This document shows, one piece after another, positions 62,801-64,000 of a stretch of DNA of 64,000 nt; the stretch's first letter is position 1; each line of letters starts with the position of its first letter. Position numbers and translations under genes: made by a program. This DNA is from Manihot esculenta (Eukaryota > Streptophyta > Magnoliopsida > Malpighiales > Euphorbiaceae): assembly GCF_001659605.2 (NCBI RefSeq), contig NC_035174.2:21402027-21466026 (forward strand). The letters are read 5' to 3'. The notes under the pieces were generated by a model, which saw only the letters and a program-made list of their open reading frames with translations, was not told the origin of the DNA and searched no databases.

Positions 62801-64000
62801 AAAGATAATTCAATATTATTTGGGAGGAATTCTAAGGTTTGAGTATTTATACACAAAGAATCAACCTAAATTAGGAATATTTATAATAAGAATAAAGTTC
62901 CTATAATTAAACCCTATAATCAAGCCTAATTAGGATCCCAAAGATCTGAATCCTCCTAATCAGAAACCTTCTATATTGGTCAATAACGAAACATAAATTT
63001 AATGGCTCCAATTATCTGGAATGGAGCAAGTTGTTCATGTATACCTGCAAAGCATTAGTGTGGATGATCACCTGACTAATGATCCTCTTATCGATGAAAC
63101 AAGGCAAACTTGATGCCAGACGATCCTCGATTGTTCTTGCAGATCCGAAACTCCATTCATAGTGAGGTAGTTTGATTAATCATTGTGAATTTGTTAAGGA
63201 ATTAATGGATTATCCATAGTTTCTATTTGTGCACTAGTATAGGTACAACTTGTCTGGTGTATTATCCCATTGGACTCCAAATAAGCAGAAAACTAACTAT
63301 TCATATATTCTCTTCCATTATCAGTTCTCAAAATTTTCACCTTAGCATCAAATTGAGTATAAATTATCTTGTGAAAAAATTGAAAACAAGAAAATACATC
63401 ACTTTTAGCTTTAATTAAATATACCCAAGTGATCTTTCTCATAATAGTCACAATGCAAGTGATCTTTCTCAGAATTACGAGGTTGTGGGGTGCTCAAGCT
63501 AGTAGCCAACTCAGCCTTTGCAACTGGTGCAGTATAGAGCATAGCATGTCTGACAACTTTCCTCTTGTTGAACATAGGCATGTGCCTCTTCTAGTGAAGG
63601 AATAGAGTTTTTACCCAAAATTTGGATCCCAATTGGATCATATTTATTATTCAAGCCTGCAAGAAAATCATAAATCCGGTCCTTTTCAATTATTTTCCGG
63701 AATTTGATCGCATTCCCAGTACAATCTGCCTGGAAATGCTGATAATAGTCAAGTCCTGCCATAAGCCACATAGCTCAAAATAAAATTTGGAGACAGTCAT
63801 TTCTCTCTAGTTAGTGCCATAGATCTTATTCTGAATATCATAAATCTGGACATCATTCCCAATCTTAGAATAAGTCAAGGACTATGTCTCATATATCTTT
63901 GCAGCAATATGAAGCAATAAATAGGACTTAGAGTTATGAGGTTGTATAGAGTTAAGCAATCATGTCATAATAAGACAATTATCTGAGTCTTATTGAGGTA
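20537..64000 (+). CDS. LIG4: DNA ligase IV (ATP-dependent, NHEJ), N-terminal 487 codons, gene continues beyond window
   Basis: LIG4 seals double-strand breaks in non-homologous end joining with XRCC4 in the nucleus. Fifteen exons join in frame through GT-AG introns: 20537-20869, 21479-21570, 26239-26324, 26415-26551, 28214-28288, 31621-31712, 37249-37320, 38046-38125, 38261-38298, 38395-38401, 38641-38796, 56994-57069, 58877-59001, 59095-59129, 59367-59425. Residues 1 to ~235 are the DNA-binding domain. Ligase motif I is ECKFDGDR with catalytic Lys252; motif III is AFDILYVGD (~340); motif IV is DEGIILKD (~416-423); motif V is [11 protein letters not shown] (~434). The sequence follows Arabidopsis LIG4 closely throughout. 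The ATG at 20537 was chosen because [11 protein letters not shown] matches the family start; an in-frame TTG upstream is not needed. The OB-fold, XRCC4-binding and BRCT parts lie past 64000. No internal stop was found, so the gene looks functional despite transposon-filled introns. Confidence 0.95.
21479..21570 (+). CDS. LIG4: LIG4 exon 2
   Basis: Reads [20 protein letters not shown] and [10 protein letters not shown], leaving two bases of an Arg codon completed by exon 3. Acceptor AAATAG, donor GTATAC. Confidence 0.93.
22200..22865 (+). pseudogene. Gypsy Gag, N-terminal part, with stops
   Basis: Across frameshifts and stops it reads [57 protein letters not shown], and [20 protein letters not shown]. 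These are the standard retrotrans_gag blocks of plant chromovirus-type elements. It is cut at 22872 by the nested LTR element. Confidence 0.8.
22873..25247 (-). mobile_element. Non-autonomous LTR element nested in the gypsy element
   Basis: The outer ends TGATGTG... and ...CACATCA are flanked by a perfect 5-bp duplication CTCAT (22868-22872 and 25248-25252). Read on the minus strand: 5' LTR 25247-24444 (804 bp), primer site TGGTATCAGAACTC (24442 downward), a ~520-bp internal domain, a polypurine tract (near 23905-23940), then a composite 3' LTR region 23904-22873. That left region is two joined LTR subtypes (23505-23904 and 22873-23504), so the element has recombined with a relative. No pol is present. 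Confidence 0.85.
24059..24367 (-). CDS. Small ORF in a non-autonomous LTR element (unknown function)
   Basis: It includes [20 protein letters not shown] and [10 protein letters not shown]. The predicted product is short, Lys/Glu/Phe-rich and resembles no domain I recognise. Relatives of this internal domain recur at about 46705-47155, with the shared flanking string AAGCATAATAGTGAGAAAAG. It may be a degenerate Gag-like frame. Coding is uncertain. Confidence 0.3.
   Translation of the reverse strand: MFLFIFIFISLFHYFNLFHSFGLQKKNQLYFCKKKREMSKFIASFEKFQVEFNAFMKILDKAIYEENARATNCDVINLIKGEKLIFTQVVEIILLKKSKEMR
25320..25465 (+). pseudogene. Gypsy Gag zinc knuckle remnant
   Basis: Reads [15 protein letters not shown], a stop, then [19 protein letters not shown], a CCHC-type knuckle ([11 protein letters not shown]) known from the end of plant chromovirus Gag. 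It lies right of the nested element and is the continuation of the Gag relic at 22200-22865. Confidence 0.7.
26239..26324 (+). CDS. LIG4: LIG4 exon 3
   Basis: Reads [20 protein letters not shown] then WIIMIILK, ending with one base of an Asp codon. Acceptor AACAG, donor GTACTG. Confidence 0.93.
26415..26551 (+). CDS. LIG4: LIG4 exon 4
   Basis: Reads [20 protein letters not shown], then [20 protein letters not shown]. Intron 3 before it is only 90 bp. Acceptor TTCCAG, donor GTTTGT, phase 0. Confidence 0.94.
26552..28213 (+). other. LIG4 intron 4 (1,662 bp)
   Basis: Contains a MITE-like segment at about 26735-27105 whose ends GTGTTTGGTTTTGG and CCAAACCAAACATT are inverted. A possible hAT end fragment at about 27170-27250 shares GCCATTAC and GGCTGTTACC motifs with the hAT element ending at 40790. 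The rest is AT-rich without recognisable content. Confidence 0.55.
28214..28288 (+). CDS. LIG4: LIG4 exon 5
   Basis: Twenty-five codons: [20 protein letters not shown], then SAWKK. Acceptor TTTCAG, donor GTTTTT, phase 0 on both sides. Confidence 0.94.
29037..30934 (-). mobile_element. Ty1/copia element, heavily deleted, in LIG4 intron 5
   Basis: Flanked by a perfect 5-bp duplication TTCCT (29032-29036 and 30935-30939). The 3' LTR is 29037-29215, starting TGTTATAATATGGG on the minus strand and ending ...ATTACA. The polypurine tract (CTTGAAAGAGAG) follows on the plus side. The right LTR is truncated to about 30822-30934. Only an RNase H fragment and leader-like sequence remain inside. It is antisense to LIG4. 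Confidence 0.85.
29329..29553 (-). pseudogene. Copia RNase H C-terminal fragment
   Basis: Reads IKLACDNQ, then [20 protein letters not shown] and GYVIN, the decayed form of copia DNQAA...KHIEIDCHFVREKI..G.I.T.YV. It sits just inside the polypurine tract, as expected for the end of pol. Confidence 0.75.
31288..31540. repeat. Tandem duplication, two units of about 125-130 bp, in intron 5
   Basis: Both units share AGGGGCTTTTT, TCCTTGTCATTGTTAA and CATGCRYGTGTGTAGAA. They diverge by several percent. Confidence 0.8.
31621..31712 (+). CDS. LIG4: LIG4 exon 6 (active-site lysine)
   Basis: Reads [20 protein letters not shown] and [17 protein letters not shown] is nucleotidyltransferase motif I; its Lys (codon 252) is the residue that carries AMP. 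Acceptor GAATAG, donor GTAGGC. Confidence 0.96.
31776..31842 (+). pseudogene. Degenerate partial duplicate of LIG4 exon 6 and its donor flank
   Basis: GTGATTGCACCAAATGCATA...AACTTTTGAG...ATAACTTGTTTCC parallels exon 6 and intron (31660-31731), GTGACCGCATCCAAATACATA...TACTTTTCAAG...CAACTTGTTTC. It lies about 115 bp downstream and no longer codes. Confidence 0.7.
31870..31950. repeat. (CT)n and poly-T microsatellite in intron 6
   Basis: (CT)n, a T run of more than 20, then (CT)n again. It produces an Arg/Glu-rich antisense frame that is not a gene. Confidence 0.95.
32023..36130 (-). mobile_element. Ty1/copia element lacking Gag, in LIG4 intron 6
   Basis: Minus-strand order: LTR from about 36130 to 35997, a primer site TGGCATCAAAGCCC (35996-35983, a drifted initiator-Met site), leader, protease remnant, integrase, RT, RNase H, polypurine tract AACTTGAGGGGAG (32371-32358), then LTR sequence 32357-32023. 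That LTR area looks composite: 32154-32357 and 32023-32150 each start like an LTR end (TTGAAGAATTTTGG / TTAAGATTTTGAG). Gag is missing. No target-site duplication could be fixed. It is antisense to LIG4. Confidence 0.85.
32632..35430 (-). pseudogene. Copia pol: integrase, reverse transcriptase, RNase H
   Basis: Integrase (35232-34603) shows the HHCC finger end CDACEYATH and the catalytic residues in [18 protein letters not shown] and NGVVERKNR. The integrase tail and linker occupy 34596-33997. RT (33726-33101) has [24 protein letters not shown] and the active-site box VYVDDIVV, then [11 protein letters not shown]. RNase H (32949-32632) reads [19 protein letters not shown] and [10 protein letters not shown]. 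The frame is split by several frameshifts and stops, so no polyprotein can be made. An aspartic protease remnant precedes it near 35430-35230. Confidence 0.9.
37249..37320 (+). CDS. LIG4: LIG4 exon 7
   Basis: Reads [20 protein letters not shown] then LAD, with Arg codons split at both ends. Acceptor GTGCAG, donor GTAAGC. It completes the adenylation-domain stretch between motif I and ILDGEM. Confidence 0.95.
37321..38045 (+). other. LIG4 intron 7 (725 bp) with hAT-MITE-like fragment
   Basis: A segment from about 37456 (TAAGGGTGGTCATGGGCTGG) to 37740, rich in CCGGTTC-type motifs, resembles a non-autonomous hAT element but lacks a confirmed right end. Confidence 0.5.
38046..38125 (+). CDS. LIG4: LIG4 exon 8
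   Basis: Reads [20 protein letters not shown] then GSNQEI. LDGEM is the conserved core of the adenylation domain. Acceptor TATAG, donor GTTACT. Confidence 0.95.
38261..38298 (+). CDS. LIG4: LIG4 exon 9 (38 nt)
   Basis: Completes Ala and reads [12 protein letters not shown], ending in phase 0. Acceptor TTTGCAG, donor GTTTTT. Confidence 0.94.
38395..38401 (+). CDS. LIG4: LIG4 exon 10, a 7-nt microexon
   Basis: The bases TTGTGCT lie between acceptor GTGTAG and donor GTATCC. They supply Leu, Cys and the first base of Tyr, exactly the LCY that precedes VAFD in plant LIG4. Without them exon 9 would join exon 11 out of frame, because no AG upstream of 38641 gives the right phase. Flanking introns are 96 and 239 bp. 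Confidence 0.88.
38479..38591. mobile_element. 113-bp MITE in LIG4 intron 10
   Basis: Terminal inverted repeats GGGCTACATTTGG and GGGCTGCATTTGG (inverse of the right end) extend for over 20 bp. TAATT flanks both sides (38474-38478 and 38592-38596). It makes up about half of the intron between the microexon and exon 11. Confidence 0.85.
38641..38796 (+). CDS. LIG4: LIG4 exon 11
   Basis: Reads [20 protein letters not shown] (motif III region), [20 protein letters not shown] and [11 protein letters not shown]. Acceptor CCTAG, donor GTAAAG. Confidence 0.95.
38994..39071 (-). mobile_element. Truncated TRIM LTR
   Basis: Reverse-complement match to the LTR of the complete TRIM at 52049-52360: TTAAATTTGGG, CTAACTCA, CTAGCTCAAG and AGGGGCAC appear in the same order. 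Confidence 0.8.
39080..39644 (-). pseudogene. hAT transposase N-terminus (BED zinc finger) fragment
   Basis: The open part (39644-39396) has a BED-type finger: [20 protein letters not shown] followed by LCRRKV and [12 protein letters not shown], with the Cys pair CNLC; the His expected in the KKHLAG position is replaced. Beyond a stop, an acidic linker ([18 protein letters not shown]) and [14 protein letters not shown] follow, as in plant hAT proteins. The catalytic RNase-H-like core is absent. Confidence 0.7.
39925..40390. repeat. Three tandem units of about 155 bp, hAT subterminal region
   Basis: Each unit holds AACAAAAACCATA, TTTTTATAGATTGG and TTTAATCYACAAAAA-like blocks. They sit upstream (on the minus strand) of the hAT transposase fragment. 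Confidence 0.8.
40640..40790 (-). mobile_element. hAT terminal region
   Basis: On the minus strand it begins CAGAGCAACGTTTTAAATAA, a hAT-like terminus, and carries GTTACCCAACAAGCC and paired GTAACGGTAACAGCC/GGCCGTTACTGGC motifs. The other end of the element was not found. Confidence 0.5.
40791..41450 (-). pseudogene. Copia RT C-terminus and RNase H fragment
   Basis: The RT box is altered ([13 protein letters not shown]; the first catalytic Asp is His). RNase H N-terminal sequence follows toward 40800. It matches the copia family in intron 6 and, with 54632-56327 on its other side, looks like one copia element split by later events. Confidence 0.75.
41451..41878 (-). repeat. LTR of the TGATGYGGAAC family, truncated
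   Basis: Begins TGATGCGGAATCC on the plus map and is collinear with 48095-48195 plus 53919-54250. It stops where LTR sequence of another family begins (41879). Confidence 0.75.
41879..41999 (-). repeat. Copia LTR fragment
   Basis: Reverse complement of the 176-bp LTR family at 48196-48371, sharing CAATTGGGCAATTTCTG-type and TTACAAGGTCTTATTAAGGC-type blocks. The promoter-distal part is missing. Confidence 0.75.
42625..43659 (-). pseudogene. Copia reverse transcriptase and RNase H
   Basis: RT fragments include [35 protein letters not shown], and the catalytic box [15 protein letters not shown], then [15 protein letters not shown]. RNase H reads in part at 42825-42625. Stops and frameshifts break the frame. 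The region upstream jumps straight from the protease/GAG-pre-integrase boundary to RT. Confidence 0.8.
43607..43915 (-). pseudogene. Copia aspartic protease
   Basis: Reads [20 protein letters not shown], where the active-site DSGA is changed to NSGA, so it is catalytically dead. It then reads [15 protein letters not shown] and a GAG-pre-integrase remnant (GLYVLD) just past the ORF end. Confidence 0.8.
44025..44813 (-). pseudogene. Copia Gag (UBN2 type) with zinc knuckle
   Basis: Reads [72 protein letters not shown], and [15 protein letters not shown], the UBN2 Gag fold. A frameshift near 44340 moves the frame to 44322-43900, which holds the CCHC knuckle [14 protein letters not shown]. Functional Gag is not expected. 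Confidence 0.85.
45500..46704 (-). pseudogene. Copia protease C-terminus and integrase fragment
   Basis: The protease part reads SFRSHKAPS and [10 protein letters not shown]; integrase (46440-45718) has [19 protein letters not shown], the D of [17 protein letters not shown] and [10 protein letters not shown] with the catalytic Glu. It is the antisense relative of the copia at 48196-53918. It is joined at about 46705 to the internal domain of another LTR family, a chimeric junction. Confidence 0.8.
46705..48094 (-). mobile_element. Internal domain of the TGATGYGGAAC LTR element
   Basis: A primer site GGTATCAGAA precedes the LTR at 48095. The minus-strand ORF 47155-46670 includes [20 protein letters not shown] and [20 protein letters not shown]; no domain is recognised. 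The distal part shares AAGCATAATAGTGAGAAAAG with 23940-23970. Confidence 0.6.
48566..51621 (+). pseudogene. Copia pol: protease, integrase, RT, RNase H
   Basis: Protease (48566-49048) holds [11 protein letters not shown]. Integrase (49060-49850) reads [20 protein letters not shown] and then decays with several stops. The linker (49858-50283) contains [15 protein letters not shown] (50377-51183) is nearly open: [40 protein letters not shown], and catalytic [13 protein letters not shown], then [15 protein letters not shown]. RNase H (51153-51621) has [12 protein letters not shown], a stop in place of Trp, then [13 protein letters not shown]. It resumes at 53437. Confidence 0.9.
52049..52360 (+). 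mobile_element. Complete TRIM element, 312 bp, nested level 4
   Basis: Two 115-bp LTRs (52049-52163 and 52246-52360) start TGTTRAATCCCACATCGGCT and end AAATTTAACA. A perfect CCCAT duplication flanks it (52044-52048 and 52361-52365). The primer site TGGTATCAGAGCC is at 52164-52176. The 82-bp interior is non-coding. All diagnostic parts of a terminal-repeat retrotransposon in miniature are present. Confidence 0.95.
52361..52792. repeat. Minisatellite, about nine units of 45-50 bp
   Basis: Consensus pieces CATAAAGGGTAACATTTGGA, GACTTAGGGCTCTGTTCATT and TGGGTTAC. The same words occur once in the leader of the copia at 48196 (48439-48490), the evident source. Confidence 0.9.
52793..52895. repeat. 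Second minisatellite of a ~13-bp GTTCAYNRG unit
   Basis: Repeats of TACTGTTCATCGGG and TACTGTTCACGAG, directly after the longer-unit array. Confidence 0.8.
53437..53738 (+). pseudogene. Copia RNase H C-terminus (continuation)
   Basis: Reads [40 protein letters not shown] and [20 protein letters not shown] up to the polypurine tract. It belongs to the frame cut at 51621. Confidence 0.85.
54632..56327 (-). pseudogene. Copia integrase, linker and protease fragment
   Basis: The linker (54829-54638) reads [20 protein letters not shown]. Decayed integrase follows to about 55500, and protease (55843-55601) has [12 protein letters not shown]. The leader extends to the primer site by 56327. It is the other half of the copia whose RT/RNase H end lies at 40791-41450. 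Confidence 0.8.
56328..56575 (-). repeat. Copia LTR, 248 bp
   Basis: On the minus strand starts TGTTGACCAATAC and ends TTCTTCA next to a drifted primer site. Related sequence recurs at 62830-62990. Confidence 0.75.
56994..57069 (+). CDS. LIG4: LIG4 exon 12
   Basis: Reads [20 protein letters not shown] then ETVKN, with the Gly codon completed from exon 11 across the 18-kb intron and an Arg codon split into exon 13. Donor GTGGGT. Confidence 0.94.
57070..58876 (+). other. LIG4 intron 12 (1,807 bp)
   Basis: T-rich with a very AT-rich stretch at 57780-58140. No element ends or coding frames recognised. Confidence 0.7.
58877..59001 (+). CDS. LIG4: LIG4 exon 13 (motifs IV and V)
   Basis: Reads [40 protein letters not shown] and I. 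EGIILKD is motif [11 protein letters not shown] is motif V, with the lysine that contacts the AMP phosphate. Acceptor GATAG, donor GTTTGT. Confidence 0.96.
59095..59129 (+). CDS. LIG4: LIG4 exon 14 (35 nt)
   Basis: Reads [12 protein letters not shown] with the first Gly split from exon 13. Acceptor TATAG, donor GTTTGT. Confidence 0.94.
59367..59425 (+). CDS. LIG4: LIG4 exon 15
   Basis: Reads [19 protein letters not shown], ending with two bases of an Arg codon before GTGAGT. The start of the OB-fold domain. The next exon (expected to open with a Phe-x-Ser-Phe stretch) is not in the window. Confidence 0.93.
60649..60961 (+). mobile_element. Copia LTR and leader
   Basis: LTR 60649-60813 starts TGTTATAGAAAC and ends TTTCCTACA, followed by a drifted primer site TGGTATCAAAG at 60814. 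The leader is interrupted at 60961 by the gypsy complex and resumes at 62465. Confidence 0.7.
60962..62459 (+). mobile_element. Three-LTR gypsy (chromovirus) element, internally deleted
   Basis: LTR-like copies lie at 60962-61238, 61242-61586 and 62110-62459 (TGTTATGGATAA...CCATAAC-type). The outer ends are flanked by a perfect CTGAG duplication (60957-60961 and 62460-62464), so it is a single integration unit with an extra LTR. The interior runs from the start of Gag directly to a chromodomain. Confidence 0.8.
61600..62128 (+). pseudogene. Gag N-terminus fused to chromodomain (gypsy deletion derivative)
   Basis: The first part (from about 61600, with a stop near 61757) is a Gag-like helical stretch ([20 protein letters not shown]). 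From about codon 60 of the open frame it changes to a chromodomain: [20 protein letters not shown], then [17 protein letters not shown]. In chromovirus integrase this reads LIKWKGL....ATWE. The last codons overlap the 3' LTR boundary. Protease, RT, RNase H and integrase core are deleted. Confidence 0.7.
62465..62829 (+). other. Copia leader continuation
   Basis: Non-coding sequence following on from 60961. The open frame 62415-62906 crosses an LTR end and leader, is Leu/Phe/Cys-rich, and looks accidental. Confidence 0.5.
62830..62990. repeat. Copia LTR fragment related to 56328-56575
   Basis: Shares GAGTATTTATACACA, AATTAGGAATATTTA and AAGCCTAATTAGGATCC-type blocks with the LTR at 56328. Confidence 0.7.
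62999..63205 (+). pseudogene. Copia Gag fragment
   Basis: Over frameshifts it reads [27 protein letters not shown] and, in another frame, [12 protein letters not shown], as in the UBN2 Gag at 44025-44813. Confidence 0.7.
63206..63440 (-). pseudogene. Copia integrase fragment
   Basis: Nearly the same sequence as 34660-34850 of the intron 6 copia (GACTCCAAATAAGCAGAAAA and TTATCAGTTCTCAAAATTTT), covering the TDNGREY part of integrase. Confidence 0.75.
63441..64000 (-). pseudogene. Copia Gag fragment, runs off the window
   Basis: The frame 63771-63511 reads [31 protein letters not shown], and [14 protein letters not shown], a Gag block of copia elements. Leftward the sequence joins the integrase scrap at 63440; rightward it continues past 64000. 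Confidence 0.75.

Larger units (their letters stand above)
59426..64000 (+). other. LIG4 intron 15, incomplete at window edge
   Basis: More than 4.5 kb with no exon recognised. 59426-60640 holds only AT-rich DNA with a degraded repeat near 59860-59960; the rest is transposon. Confidence 0.8.

Noticed and set aside
62415..62906. A 163-codon hydrophobic ORF that might be a membrane protein
   Set aside because: It starts inside an LTR, crosses the target-site duplication and ends in another LTR fragment, so it is a chance frame.
1..64000. CRISPR array, bacterial operon, tRNA or rRNA genes
   Set aside because: The repeats seen are LTRs, MITEs and minisatellites of a plant genome; no tRNA or rRNA fold was recognised on reading.

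Overview
This window is nuclear DNA from a flowering plant, almost certainly a eudicot. It is AT-rich, has GT-AG introns, and is packed with Ty1/copia and Ty3/gypsy LTR retrotransposons primed by initiator-Met tRNA (TGGTATCAGAGC-type primer sites), plus MITEs, a MULE and hAT relics. A species cannot be fixed from the sequence alone.

The only host gene I can reconstruct is LIG4 (DNA ligase IV, non-homologous end joining), on the + strand. Fifteen coding exons run from the ATG at 20537 to 59425, and the gene leaves the window to the right, so its span exceeds 43 kb. All joins keep frame with GT-AG introns, giving the first 487 codons (plus 2 nt) of a protein that is about 1,200 residues in plants. 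One exon is only 7 nt (38395-38401). The other exons are ordinary; the size comes from introns swollen by transposons, above all intron 11 (18.2 kb).

Layout. 1-2390: AT-rich intergenic with MITE debris. 2396-9406: a minus-strand Ty3/gypsy element with a long Gag frame, broken pol, and a 2.1-kb solo LTR nested in its RT. 9418-9522: a CIPK kinase fragment. 9540-14600: MITE, decayed gypsy Gag, and one arm of an inverted repeat pair. 14601-15541: a Pack-MULE carrying pieces of a FAM10/HIP gene. 15551-19600: the other arm, unassigned DNA, hAT MITE debris. 19618-20088: intact hAT-type MITE just upstream of LIG4. 20537-64000: LIG4 exons with transposon-filled introns.

In LIG4, intron 2 holds a gypsy element containing a second LTR element. 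Introns 5 and 6 hold minus-strand copia elements. Intron 10 holds a 113-bp MITE beside the microexon. Intron 11 holds hAT, copia and non-autonomous LTR elements, with a chain LTR > copia > deleted copia > TRIM in which the inner three levels are proved by matching 5-bp target-site duplications. Intron 15 (open at the right edge) holds a copia leader split by a three-LTR gypsy element, then copia Gag and integrase fragments. Most single-frame ORFs in the window are either these transposon relics or chance frames.
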